Below are positions 53,701-61,881 of a stretch of DNA of 64,000 bases, in pieces; the first letter of the stretch is position 1; every line of letters starts with the position of its first letter. The position numbers and the translations under genes are program-made. Source of the stretch: Streptomyces sp. 6-11-2 (GTDB lineage Bacteria; Actinomycetota; Actinomycetes; Streptomycetales; Streptomycetaceae); assembly GCF_006540305.1 (NCBI RefSeq), contig NZ_BJOR01000001.1:4402001-4466000 (forward strand), written 5' to 3'. The notes beneath the pieces are model-generated. The model saw only the letters and a program-made list of their open reading frames with translations. It was not told the DNA's origin and ran no database searches.

Positions 53701-55475
53701 CGGATGCCGAGGAGGTTGAGCGCGGAAGCGAGCTTCGGGTCCCGGGCGATCTCACCGACCACGTACACCAGGGACTCCCGCAGCCCACCTTCGTCCGCGC
53801 GGCGGAACACCTGTCCCGGGACAGCGGGCACGAGACCGTGCTCCTCGGTGAGTACGACCTTCGCCTTGCGGGCCTCTTCCGCGTGGGGCGACCCGACCCG
53901 GACCATGTCGGCCAGGATGTGGATTGCCGCTGCTGACGCCTCGGCGGTGCCGCACTCGACCAGTGCCTCCAACCATTCGCGCACATCGGCCCGCTTGTGA
54001 CCAGCCGTACCGAGGATGTGCTCGACCTTGCCCGAACGCAGCGTGTCGGCCTCGGCGTTCGGGTGCAGCCAGTTCGACGGGCGGCCGGGGGCCTCGTGCC
54101 ACATCCGCAGCCAGCCGGCGTGACGTTCCTTGTCGAGACGCGGAGGAACGCGCAGCACGGTAGGGACACGCAGCACGCCCTCCTGGTCGGGCAGCGACGG
54201 ACGGACCGCCGCCCGCTCCCAGATCTCCCTGGTCAGGAACTCGTCGGCCCAGCTGATCGACTCCTTCACACGACCGGGCAGCAGCGGAAGGTACGCGGCG
54301 GGGTCCTCGGCGGGAGCCAGGCGGGGCAGGGAATCGACCACCAACGCCGCCGACACCTTGATCATCTCCTCGTTGAACGCCGAGGAATCGAGCAGGTTCT
54401 GACGGTCCTCGTTGGTCTTCCACGCGCCGTTGAGGATGCCGCTGAGGGACATCTCGTACTTGGTCGGGAAGAAGGACCAGAAGCGACCCCGCCCCCGGGA
54501 CTGCGGACTGACGTGGAGCCCGCTCTTGTCGTCCTTCTCCAGTGCCGGCACAGCCCAGGCAAGGTCCAGGGTGAGGCGGTCGTGCAGTTCGCCGGCGTCG
54601 GCCCGGGCAGCCGGACCGGGTTCGTGCGTGGTGGAGAAGACCTGCCAGCAGGCGCTGACCGTCGGCCTTCCCGTCCGCTCCTCCACCACGGTGTGCAGGT
54701 CCCCGGACTGCTCGGCGGTGAGCATGCGACGGACGGCCGGACGGGGCCGACGGTCCTCAAGGACGACCTTCCCCACGTGAGGGGAGAGGAGCTGGAACCC
54801 GAGCGGGAACTCCTCGCGGGCCGCTCCGGCGGCTGTCCGCCCGCCGTGCATGTCCAGCGCCAACCGGCCGGCGGCGCCGGCGAGCAGTGGCAGGCGGACG
54901 ACAGTCGTGGCCCAGTTCAGCAGCTCGTCCAGGACGGGGTCCTGAGCACGCTCGGTGGCCACGTCGAGAGGACGCGCCATGCGAAGCACCGGTGCCTCGA
55001 ACCGCTCGCCCAGGCGCTCCCGCACGCCGGGGACCGATCGGATCTCCTCGAATGCCCATTCGCGGTCGAATCCGAAGGCCCCGGTACTGCTGAAGAACTG
55101 CGGAGTGTCGGTGACGACAAGAACGGATTTCACCCCCACACCGAAACGGCCGATCTGGCCACCTCGCTTGCGCGACATGCTCATTCGAAGAATGGTTTCC
55201 GCGCCTTCGGGGGTCATCGGGTCGCCCTCGTTGGCACAGTAGAGGTGCGTATTGGTGAGGACGACCTGGACGCATCCCCCGGGTTCGGCGGCGATCTCGT
55301 CGGCCGCGTTCTGTACGAGTTCGAACAGTTGACGGTCGCCGTATCCGCCCTGCGTGATGCGGCGCTCTCCGTTGGCGTGTTCCGGCACGAGGCCGGGATC
55401 GACCTCGTAGGTCTGCAGGACGCGAGCGGACTGTTCAAGAACAGTGGGGATGGTCGAAGGTGGCAATGAGGACAC
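50724..55475 (-). CDS. Giant sacsin-like ATPase fused to an SF2 helicase
   Basis: 1,583-residue fusion, first of the coupled minus operon. Residues about 45-130 are a GHKL/sacsin N-terminal ATPase: LFELVQNAADEIA (N-box, near 52), LYCANEGDPMTPEGAE, then RKRGGQIGRFGVGVKSVLVV (G2 box). From about 1,190 there is an SF2 helicase: YQEDLVRNI, Walker A SLPTGAGKTRVTAEA (near 1,215), VIVDEAH (near 1,318), GLTATPYR, and motif VI QQMIGRGLRGPKNGG (near 1,538). The middle 1,000 residues are unassigned. The start GTG 55475 gives the family-like N-terminus; the frame extends to 55595. Sacsin-like ATPase plus helicase suggests a sensor-effector chaperone machine (inference). Confidence 0.85.
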   Translation of the reverse strand: MSSLPPSTIPTVLEQSARVLQTYEVDPGLVPEHANGERRITQGGYGDRQLFELVQNAADEIAAEPGGCVQVVLTNTHLYCANEGDPMTPEGAETILRMSMSRKRGGQIGRFGVGVKSVLVVTDTPQFFSSTGAFGFDREWAFEEIRSVPGVRERLGERFEAPVLRMARPLDVATERAQDPVLDELLNWATTVVRLPLLAGAAGRLALDMHGGRTAAGAAREEFPLGFQLLSPHVGKVVLEDRRPRPAVRRMLTAEQSGDLHTVVEERTGRPTVSACWQVFSTTHEPGPAARADAGELHDRLTLDLAWAVPALEKDDKSGLHVSPQSRGRGRFWSFFPTKYEMSLSGILNGAWKTNEDRQNLLDSSAFNEEMIKVSAALVVDSLPRLAPAEDPAAYLPLLPGRVKESISWADEFLTREIWERAAVRPSLPDQEGVLRVPTVLRVPPRLDKERHAGWLRMWHEAPGRPSNWLHPNAEADTLRSGKVEHILGTAGHKRADVREWLEALVECGTAEASAAAIHILADMVRVGSPHAEEARKAKVVLTEEHGLVPAVPGQVFRRADEGGLRESLVYVVGEIARDPKLASALNLLGIREADVEGRFISVLDQGFEGYGSAEWERFWDLFRQAGGRRLTHAVLRHVPNARETLRVRTADGKFHPVRDCMLPGAVVDAGRDPSIAVDTRFHSDDLAFFREIDLRERPSSSVRPEGEAWFEEYREAVHASYLRGLDQRAPRPSLSRMKVEGSAIGGPLHLFRSLSEESRAAFLKALPDDAVVDNWTRRIGAQSSTRQAVMSPIRWMLRKYGAVSTSQGITSLGEAVGPQLAAYRDVLPVADISPEKARKLRLPTTVDDVPAEHWKKLLSEVTRSEDDAFVGNTYVMLTRFGADFPEDSLTRCRIGNSWDTRPDEEITVAVGETEYRALRAEQLPALLVASADDAELMVEKWGMKRYADAITRETREVPDGDPIPLVELYPALRQRLNSSNRNSVVQRCTELEEVTRTANAAKPRPLDAVRQGATVKVRIPLEPEPMLRLIDRELELGLGAAGCRAVLEHQERMARDSKTKAALKAVRDADDVVTKIELLIGPEALRSGLPDGLMEAELEATGGAEPSGHRIAQMAFNARGDRVLHHHARDIQAKFLNAPVGYGGSSAAIAFVSSLGLPVTFAGSRTPSPPVFETIDGPRDFPRLHDYQEDLVRNITTLLDRLAPQRAMLSLPTGAGKTRVTAEAVIRWVKRVGELEGPLLWIAQTEELCEQAVQSWKFVWSKVGAERPLTISRLWSGNEVGNVEGHPHLVVATDAKLERCLGTDQYEWLRKASLVIVDEAHTAVSPRYTDILGKLGLTQYETRRHLLGLTATPYRNSNEEETNRLAGRFGRRRLDEGVFPSGDPYRDLQDWGMLAQVEHRTLEGGNIVLTSDEKAQADRMAMLSRSAEQRLAEDHARSRRIVEEVAGLPDDWPTLLFATSVDHANSLAALLNDRGVPAAAVDSTTSAQDRRRRIEDFRSERIRVLTNYGVLTQGFDAPATRVVVVARPVYSTNVYQQMIGRGLRGPKNGGKPTCLILNVSDNIANFDTQLAFTQFEHLWSRK

Positions 55476-55631
55476 TGCTTCTTCACGACTCCTGCGATGG
55501 GCGGGATGACGGAAAACGGACGAGAGGGTCGGGTGAAAGGTGACACCAGGCTGTTTGACCTGCGGAGACTCGACTCGGTGGACCTGTTGGCTCAATGGCC
55601 GAACGTTGAGGAGGTGCCAGCTTTCGCGGGA

Positions 55632-55835
55632 TCAGTCGCTGTCGGGATCGGCAAATCCATCACTGTGACCGAAGAGCTCGTCGAACTCCTCGATCGTCAT
55701 TCCGAACGAGTGGAGAATCTGCTTTCTTTCCACGTGGGAGCTGGCTAACGAAATCATCAGGGACACGGAGTGAAGTTCACGCAGTGAGTGAGGGGAGGGG
55801 TGCGGAGGTTCCGTCTCCTCGGGAGGGTCTTCCAT
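55632..55835 (-). CDS. Possible small protein at the head of the minus operon, 67 aa
   Basis: ATG 55835 opens an ORF ending HSFGMTIEEFDELFGHSDGF ADPDSD-like, with an acidic C-terminus and a possible HTH-like pair of helices (RKQILHSFGMTIEEFDELF). Codon third positions are about two-thirds G/C, weaker than in the core genes, and the ribosome site is poor. It lies 156 bases upstream of the GHKL-helicase start on the same strand. An antisense frame (55497-55748) is also open. Could be a small regulator or chance. Confidence 0.35.
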   Translation of the reverse strand: MEDPPEETEPPHPSPHSLRELHSVSLMISLASSHVERKQILHSFGMTIEEFDELFGHSDGFADPDSD

Positions 55836-56183
55836 GGAAATCTCGCATTCTCCGGTTCTGGTCGAGGATCCCCGTACCACAAGCGCGTGCGGGGCAGTTC
55901 AAATGCAAGTGGATACAACTCACCCAGTGCCACACGGGAGTTCCCGAGTGAGGCGGCAGCTGCCGTTGCCGAGGATCCTAGGGGGCGTCACTCGTTCGTG
56001 CTACCCCAAAGCCCTTACCAGTTTCCGGAGTTGACGCCTCCGATTGCTGCGAGCGTCTGCGGTCAGGATTTCCTGGTCGGCCCTCGCAGCCTCGCCGCCC
56101 GGACGCATTGCCGGACAAGGGGCCCTGGATTGGCCATATTGGTCGAACTGGACAGGGGGCCTCGGTAGGGTGGACCGTGCTTG

Positions 56184-56226
56184 CGTCAAACATCAGTTGA
56201 CGTGTGTCTGGGCGTCAAATTAGCCT
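56184..56226 (+). promoter_or_regulatory. Promoter and inverted repeat upstream of the HTH-GHKL gene
   Basis: CGTCAA (56184-56189) and TTGACG (56197-56202) form an inverted repeat. TTGACG doubles as a -35 box, followed 18 bases later by TAGCCT (56221-56226) as -10. A third CGTCAA half-site (56213-56218) lies between the boxes. It suggests a sigma-70-type promoter with an overlapping operator, probably bound by the downstream HTH protein. The remaining part of 55836-56183 shows no gene. Confidence 0.6.
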
Positions 56227-56274
56227 GTCCGTCACCGGGGGCACAACGACATACAGCGAAGAGTGGGAGGCCAC

Positions 56275-58419
56275 ATGGAGGTCGGTGAGGAGTTCGGGCC
56301 CTGGCTGTCCCGTCAGCTCAAACTCGCGGGCAAGACGCAGGCGGAGCTGGCCGACGAGCTGGGGCTGACCAGGGCCGCGGTCTCGGCGTGGATCACCAAG
56401 CGCTCGGTCCCGCGTCCGACCGTCATGGGGGAGATCGCCAAGGCGCTCGGCACGGACCTGGGCACGGTGCACACCCGCACCACCGACACGCAAGCCGGTC
56501 TCCCCATCACCTGGTACCACCGGCCCGGCTACCAGGACGGCGGGCGTGACGGCGGGAATGCCGCGGCCTTTGCCTTCGACGCGGACGTTCAGGTGCTCGC
56601 ACGCGAGACCTGTCAGAACAGTCTCGACGAACGGCTTGTGGAGAACGGTCGTCCGGTCCGGGTTCGGTACACGATCCACGAGTTGACCGGCGAGAAGCTG
56701 GACGCTTTTCGTGCCGCCGTACTCTGGGACGACCTCCAGCCCCACTACTCGGCGGTTTCCGAGTCCGCCGCCGATCAGAAGGTCGGACGCGTCGTGGACG
56801 CCGGTGTGCGCGACATGTTCGAGAAGGGTCGGCTGATCCTTCTGCGGATCGACGACTACAACGCCTCCGGTCTCACCGGTGACGACTACGGCGACGGCAA
56901 GTTCGCGGCGGTCGTCCGCCGGCAACTGGAGAGTCTCAAGTCCGGCCGGGGGGCGGGTGGTTCCTACGGGCTCGGCAAGGCGACCCTCTGGGCGACCAGC
57001 GCGCTCGGCATGGTGCTGATCAACTCCACGCTTTCCGTCCCCCACGAGGGCCGCACCGAGCGCCGTGTCATCGGTCGACTGGAGCTGCCGTGGCGCTCCG
57101 TCGACGGCAACTCGTACGCGGGACCCGCCTGGCTGGGCCGCCCCGACCCCGAGACACCTGGGGCGGAAGTGGTCCGTTCCTGGTGGGCGGACGAGGAGAC
57201 GCTCAAGCGTCTCCACCTCACCCGCGACGGTGATGAGCCGGGCACGTCCTTCCTCATTGTCGGCGCCCATGATGTGGCGAGCCTCGAACAAGGCAAAGCG
57301 GACTCGGTCGACGAGGACGAGAACGGGAGCAATGACGGGACCCGCGACATCCGCGCCATGCACCGACGCCTGGTCGAGGCGCTGGGTCGGGACTTCTGGG
57401 CGGCCATGACGGGAGGCGGCAACAGGCTCCCACTGTTGGAGACCACGGTCTGCGCAATGCGCAATGACGAAGTCGTCATCGACGAGGTGAAGGTCGACCC
57501 TCTGGACAAACAGCCCGCGCGCGCGCGTGCGCTGCGCGCCTTCTACGAAGGGACGACCGTGGACCGGCTCACCGAGGCCGGTCAGGTGGCTCTCCGCACA
57601 GTCCCGCTTCGGCTGCCCGTGTCCGGAGGGCGCCGTGGCACGCTCGGCACACACCCGGGAGTGCTCCTGGTCACGGACGCGGAGGGCGACGACGTGCCGA
57701 ACCAGGTCCATTCGCTGCGCGGCAACCGGATGACCATCAAGAAGTCGGGCATCGCAGGCCTGCCGCTGGGTGTCAATCCCTTCCAAGCGGTCCTCCTGGT
57801 CGGGCACGCGGCCGGGGAGTCGGCGCCCTTCGCCGAGGAGGCCGAGGAGTTCCTGCGCGCCGCAGAACCGCCCGAGCACGATCGCTGGGGGCAGTCCGAG
57901 GAGCTGACGCTCCGTTGGTCGCACACTGCGCACCACCGCATTGCCAGGTTGACCACCGAGGTCAACGCGGCTGTGAAGGACCTGGTCGTACGGCCGAGGG
58001 GCGCCCGGTCGCAGGAGAGTGCCAAGCTGCGCAAGAAGCTCACCGTCCCGCAGAAGAGTGCCGCGCCCAAGCGTGCCTCCGGGAGGACCGTGCCCGAACT
58101 GGACGGGCTGGATGCCGAGATCGGCGCCGGCGGGGAGTGGCGGATCACGGCCGAAGTGAAGCTGCCACGCGCCGAGGAACTACCCGCCATGACACCGGTG
58201 GTGCTCCTCGACGTCCGGTCGGGCAGCCGACCCAGGCTCGACTGGGCGGAACTTGTCGCCGTGGAGGGCTGTGAGGTCGAGGGCGGCGTGCTCCGTTTCA
58301 CGCCGGGTGTGCGCCGAGCCGTCTTCCAGGGTTCCACCGACGCCACGAGCCATCCGGTCCGCACCGAACTCACGCGACTGGTTCTCGAACTCCGTGCCGG
58401 TACAGGGAGTGAGGCGTGA
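56275..58419 (+). CDS. HTH-GHKL ATPase fusion (MORC-like), regulator-like
   Basis: 714-residue fusion. Residues about 5-65 are an XRE-like HTH (LKLAGKTQAELADELGLTRAAVSAWITKRSVPRPT). Then a GHKL-type ATPase follows: LARETCQNSLDERLV (N-box, near 108), RIDDYNASGLTGDDYG (G1 area, near 191) and GAGGSYGLGKATLW (G2, near 227). The rest is unassigned. ATG 56275 follows GGGAGG; a GTG at 56263 is in frame. It is the first gene of the plus operon (GTGA overlap with the next). MORC-like GHKL ATPases linked to R-M genes have been described; here the fused HTH could also autoregulate via the repeats upstream. Confidence 0.82.
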   Translation: MEVGEEFGPWLSRQLKLAGKTQAELADELGLTRAAVSAWITKRSVPRPTVMGEIAKALGTDLGTVHTRTTDTQAGLPITWYHRPGYQDGGRDGGNAAAFAFDADVQVLARETCQNSLDERLVENGRPVRVRYTIHELTGEKLDAFRAAVLWDDLQPHYSAVSESAADQKVGRVVDAGVRDMFEKGRLILLRIDDYNASGLTGDDYGDGKFAAVVRRQLESLKSGRGAGGSYGLGKATLWATSALGMVLINSTLSVPHEGRTERRVIGRLELPWRSVDGNSYAGPAWLGRPDPETPGAEVVRSWWADEETLKRLHLTRDGDEPGTSFLIVGAHDVASLEQGKADSVDEDENGSNDGTRDIRAMHRRLVEALGRDFWAAMTGGGNRLPLLETTVCAMRNDEVVIDEVKVDPLDKQPARARALRAFYEGTTVDRLTEAGQVALRTVPLRLPVSGGRRGTLGTHPGVLLVTDAEGDDVPNQVHSLRGNRMTIKKSGIAGLPLGVNPFQAVLLVGHAAGESAPFAEEAEEFLRAAEPPEHDRWGQSEELTLRWSHTAHHRIARLTTEVNAAVKDLVVRPRGARSQESAKLRKKLTVPQKSAAPKRASGRTVPELDGLDAEIGAGGEWRITAEVKLPRAEELPAMTPVVLLDVRSGSRPRLDWAELVAVEGCEVEGGVLRFTPGVRRAVFQGSTDATSHPVRTELTRLVLELRAGTGSEA

Positions 58420-59411
58420 AGTTCTACCCGTACAAGCGACTCAACCGTCCAATCACCCTGAGGGTGACCTCGGCCTCCCTCAGGCTGCCCGACGGCAGTC
58501 GCGATCACCTGGACATCTCGGCGTTCTCCATCCCTCAGCGGACCGTGGCCCTGGGTGTGGCACAGCACGAGGACTGGGTGTCGGCCAGGATCGGCCTGTC
58601 TGCCACCCTGCCTCCAGGCGCCACCGATGTCGACGCCCCGTGGAGCGATCTGCGGGTCCTGGCGGTGCTCACCGAGGGCGCCAGCAATGTGCGCACCTCC
58701 GCCGAACTCCGGCAGGACGCCCCGGGCAGCAAGGAGTGGTCCGGTGAGATGGAGTTGTTCCGCGACGATCACGTGAGTCGTGCCTCGTTGTCCGTCCACG
58801 CGGTCGCCACGGTCGGCGAGGTGCCGGGGCGGGCGATCACGGAGACGGACGGCGACTGGACCGTCGACGTCACGGCCGAGGAGCCTCTCGGAGGTCTGCG
58901 CCTGGACGTGAAACAGGCGAGTTTCTCCAAGAGCGCGCGGGAATGGTTGCGCCCCTACGCGGACGTGCCCTGGGTGATCGACGCCTCGGGCCGGCTGCCC
59001 GTGGTGATGGTCAACACCGACATCGAGGGCTTCTCCGACCTCCTGGGCGGCGAGAGCGGAGGGATGGAGAACAAGGTCCACGAGATCCTCGTCTCCCAGA
59101 TGGCCACCGACGTGTGGACCGCGGTCTTCCACAGCGCCGTGGGCGACCTGGAGGTCGAACCCGATGGTTCGCCCGTCTTCCCCACTGACTGGCGGGGGGA
59201 AGTGCTGCGCGAGATGCTCCCCGACGTGGTGCCGGGTCTGCATGTCGAGGAGGCACTCCGTCAGGTCCACCGCCGTCGGACCGGCGACGCCGGATGGGTG
59301 GAGCTGCAGACCCGCATCCACTACGCCGCCGTACGCCGAGCCGGTGCGAGCAAGGCGCTCGCCAACGTCCTGCATGCACTGCAGAAGATGAACCGAGAGG
59401 GCAGCGCATGA
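58416..59411 (+). CDS. Unrecognised defence-island protein, 331 aa
   Basis: Soluble, mixed alpha/beta protein starting MKFYPYKRLNRPITLRVTSA. I do not recognise a family. There is no signal, membrane helix or nuclease motif. A conspicuous segment is VPWVIDASGRLPVVMVNTDIEGFSDLLGGE, and the last part is helical. GTG 58416 overlaps the GHKL gene stop (GTGA) and its own stop overlaps the next start (ATGA), so all three are translated as a unit, implying a stoichiometric complex or pathway. Confidence 0.75.
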   Translation: MKFYPYKRLNRPITLRVTSASLRLPDGSRDHLDISAFSIPQRTVALGVAQHEDWVSARIGLSATLPPGATDVDAPWSDLRVLAVLTEGASNVRTSAELRQDAPGSKEWSGEMELFRDDHVSRASLSVHAVATVGEVPGRAITETDGDWTVDVTAEEPLGGLRLDVKQASFSKSAREWLRPYADVPWVIDASGRLPVVMVNTDIEGFSDLLGGESGGMENKVHEILVSQMATDVWTAVFHSAVGDLEVEPDGSPVFPTDWRGEVLREMLPDVVPGLHVEEALRQVHRRRTGDAGWVELQTRIHYAAVRRAGASKALANVLHALQKMNREGSA

Positions 59412-60289
59412 TCGAGAAGCCTCATCATCTTCCCGAGCGGCTGGGCCTGCTGTCCGCGACGGCCGCCGATCCCTTCCTCACCGAGGACCTTCTCAAGGGA
59501 GTGCAGGGGCACGCAGGCGTCGACCTGGCCAAGGTCGTCGAACCCTTGCCGGAGGACGACGCCCGGTGGGCGGTCGAACCACTGAGGGACCTGGTGGACG
59601 ACGCGGTGCACCAGTTCAAGGAGAACCGGACGGACGCCGACGGCTGGCTCGCGCCCCGGTTGCATGCGACCCTACGCCTCACTCGGCGTGAGGCCGCCGA
59701 TCAGCGGATCTGGAACCACCTCGCGCTGGCCGTCGCTCCGGACTACGTGGCCTTCCGGCACCCTCCGGCGCCTCCGACGCGCGGTGGGGGGCAGCCGCGT
59801 ATCAACAGCGCCCGCTTCAAGGGCACGGCGGACCGTCAGTGCTTCTCGCGCCTGTGGTGGGCGGCTGAGATGTTCCGCAACGGTGACGACTACGCACCGG
59901 TGGTCGCGGCCTGTGCCAACCAGGATCTGATCCACAACGCACTGCGCCTGGACCTGGTCGACCATCGTCCTACCGCGCAGGCCCTGGTACGGGTCCTGGA
60001 ACGAGATGTCGTCAGTACGGGCCGAGAGATCAACGGCCTCATGACAGCGATCAGCACCGCCGGTGCCACCTTGGTCTACGACGTGCTGGCGCCCGACGAA
60101 CCACGTGACCCGGAGGCGCTCCGCCAGTGGATCGCGGAGGCCGAGTCCGCGCCGCCGGTGCCGCGGCACGAACTGCCGACCGGCCCCGAAGAGGACCCGG
60201 CCCCTGAGGAGTCGGTGGCGGCGCTCACCGCGTACTTCACGGAACTCTTCGAGACGGCTCCGGTCAGGGGGCGGGCACCTCAGACCTGA
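59408..60289 (+). CDS. Defence-island protein (possibly DUF6339), 293 aa
   Basis: Soluble, largely helical protein. The segments FKENRTDADGWLAPRLHATLRLTRREAADQRIWNHLAL, RFKGTADRQCFSRLWWAAEMFRNGDDY and AALTAYFTELFE are likely conserved; the RLWW-AE motif recalls DUF6339, an assignment from memory and not firm. ATG 59408 overlaps the upstream stop by 4 bases. It is convergent with the methyltransferase gene, leaving 10 bases between stops. Function unknown. Confidence 0.72.
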   Translation: MIEKPHHLPERLGLLSATAADPFLTEDLLKGVQGHAGVDLAKVVEPLPEDDARWAVEPLRDLVDDAVHQFKENRTDADGWLAPRLHATLRLTRREAADQRIWNHLALAVAPDYVAFRHPPAPPTRGGGQPRINSARFKGTADRQCFSRLWWAAEMFRNGDDYAPVVAACANQDLIHNALRLDLVDHRPTAQALVRVLERDVVSTGREINGLMTAISTAGATLVYDVLAPDEPRDPEALRQWIAEAESAPPVPRHELPTGPEEDPAPEESVAALTAYFTELFETAPVRGRAPQT

Positions 60290-60299
60290 ACGGGAGAGG

Positions 60300-61835
60300 T
60301 CACCTGCCGGTGAGCGGGTGACCCGCCCATTGCCCGTGCTCGCGGATCTTCACCGGCTCACTGGGCCGCCAGGTCTCCAGAGCCGCGGCAGCCTGTTCCA
60401 GCCTGGCGCGGGCCTCCTCGTGAGTCGCCTCGGGTTCGAGTACCTGCCGCAGCACGTGCAGGGCGAGCCGGGGCGGTACGGCGTTCCCGATCTGCTGCGA
60501 CTGGTCACCGCCGCTCCAGGGATACGCGACCGGGAACGTCTGGAGCACCCCCGCCTCGGCGAGGGTGAAGCGGTCGAAGTGAGAAAGAGGTGTGTCGGTG
60601 CCTTGGTGGACCAGGCGGTTCCGGGACACCTTCCCGGTGATCGTCGAGGAAGGGGCGTCGTGGTCCCTTCGGCCACGCGCGCTGGGATCGCCACCGGTCC
60701 CGTAGTTCGACACGACGGTGAAGGCGGGGCGGTCCGGCAGGTGGGGGGCGAGGCCGCGCGCCTTCTTGAGAGCCGTCTCCATGGACACCCAAGCCGCTTT
60801 CGGCGTCCCGTCGAGTGACTCCTCCCGAGCGTTCCACAGCAGAGTGTCGGCCTGGTCGGTCGCCGACGGCCTGGTGGGAACGTTCCTGGGACGGTAGCGC
60901 TCGTGGGTCTCGGCCACCTCCGGGACGCCGGTTCCTCCGAGCCGTGCCATGAGCACCGCGCGCTTCCGGGTCTGCGGAACCCCGAACGCCTCGGTGAGCA
61001 TCAACTGCGTCCTGGTCCGGTAGCCAAGGGTGGTGAGTACCTCGGCGTACTTCTCCCACACCGGCATGACGGCAGGCACCTGCTCCAGCACGACGGCTTC
61101 GTAAGGCTTCGACCCCGGGCGTCGGCTCCGCTCGATCACCCACCACAGGGGCTGGAGGACCAGCCCCGTCCGCTCGTCGCCCAACTCTTCGAGCCTGACC
61201 TTGAAGCCATCGAGTTCATCCTCAAGGGCACTGAACTCCTCGATCAGACGCTTGAGTTCGTCGTCCTCGAGGTCGAGGTCCTGTGGGGCCCCGAGGGTCT
61301 TCAGGAATTCCTTGATCTCTCTCGGGGAGCTGCCGCGTTCTTTCAGGTTGTGTGCGAGGGCCTTGCGCTTCTCGCCCCTGCGCGCCTCGACCTCACGCTT
61401 CTCGGTCTTGACCTCTTTCGCCAGCTCGGCTTTCAGCCGGAGTTCCTCGGAGATCTCACGCCACTCCCGGAAGATCTCCTTCCACTCCCCGTTCTCCACG
61501 CGCACGGCATCGTGCAGGCGCTGGATGTAGCCCAACACCTGGTCCAGTGCCCTGCGGCCGGCGCCATGTCCGGCTACGGTGAAGGTCTGGCAGGGAGGTC
61601 CACCTGTCAACACCTGGGCGTGAGGGAAGAAGGACGCGCGATACTTCCTCACATCGCCGTAAAAGGTGTCCATCCCCGCCGCGCTGCGGGTGGCGCACGC
61701 GTTCTTGTCCCACTCGATGCCGGTGACCCGGTGACCCAGGACATCCGCTGCCACATCCAGTCCGCCCGGCCCCGCGAACAAGTCCAAGATGCGGAAAACC
61801 GCAGGTGAGGGGGGTGCGTTCTCGATGTGGCTCAT
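60300..61835 (-). CDS. C5-cytosine DNA methyltransferase with a long charged insertion
   Basis: 511-residue cytosine-C5 methyltransferase. Motif I DLFAGPGGLD, motif IV TGGPPCQTF (catalytic Cys), motif VI as EQV (usually ENV) in VLEQVPAV, motif VIII QTRKRAVLM and motif X QIGNAVPPRLA are all present, so it should be active. Between motifs IV and VI lies an insertion of roughly 110 residues rich in Glu/Lys/Arg, probably coiled coil (EISEELRLKAELAKEV... EELGDE). The start is ATG 61835; GTG 61889 overlapping the upstream gene is an alternative (529 aa). It presumably marks host DNA and shields it from the island's restriction part. Confidence 0.9.
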   Translation of the reverse strand: MSHIENAPPSPAVFRILDLFAGPGGLDVAADVLGHRVTGIEWDKNACATRSAAGMDTFYGDVRKYRASFFPHAQVLTGGPPCQTFTVAGHGAGRRALDQVLGYIQRLHDAVRVENGEWKEIFREWREISEELRLKAELAKEVKTEKREVEARRGEKRKALAHNLKERGSSPREIKEFLKTLGAPQDLDLEDDELKRLIEEFSALEDELDGFKVRLEELGDERTGLVLQPLWWVIERSRRPGSKPYEAVVLEQVPAVMPVWEKYAEVLTTLGYRTRTQLMLTEAFGVPQTRKRAVLMARLGGTGVPEVAETHERYRPRNVPTRPSATDQADTLLWNAREESLDGTPKAAWVSMETALKKARGLAPHLPDRPAFTVVSNYGTGGDPSARGRRDHDAPSSTITGKVSRNRLVHQGTDTPLSHFDRFTLAEAGVLQTFPVAYPWSGGDQSQQIGNAVPPRLALHVLRQVLEPEATHEEARARLEQAAAALETWRPSEPVKIREHGQWAGHPLTGR

Positions 61836-61881
61836 GGGCTTGAAGTGTAGCCGGCGATCGGGAGTGGCATTCCCGCCCTTC

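Noticed and set aside
55497..55748. Plus-strand 83-aa open frame opposite the minus small ORF
   Set aside because: No ribosome site; codon bias is weaker than in real genes and it overlaps the minus candidate in antisense.
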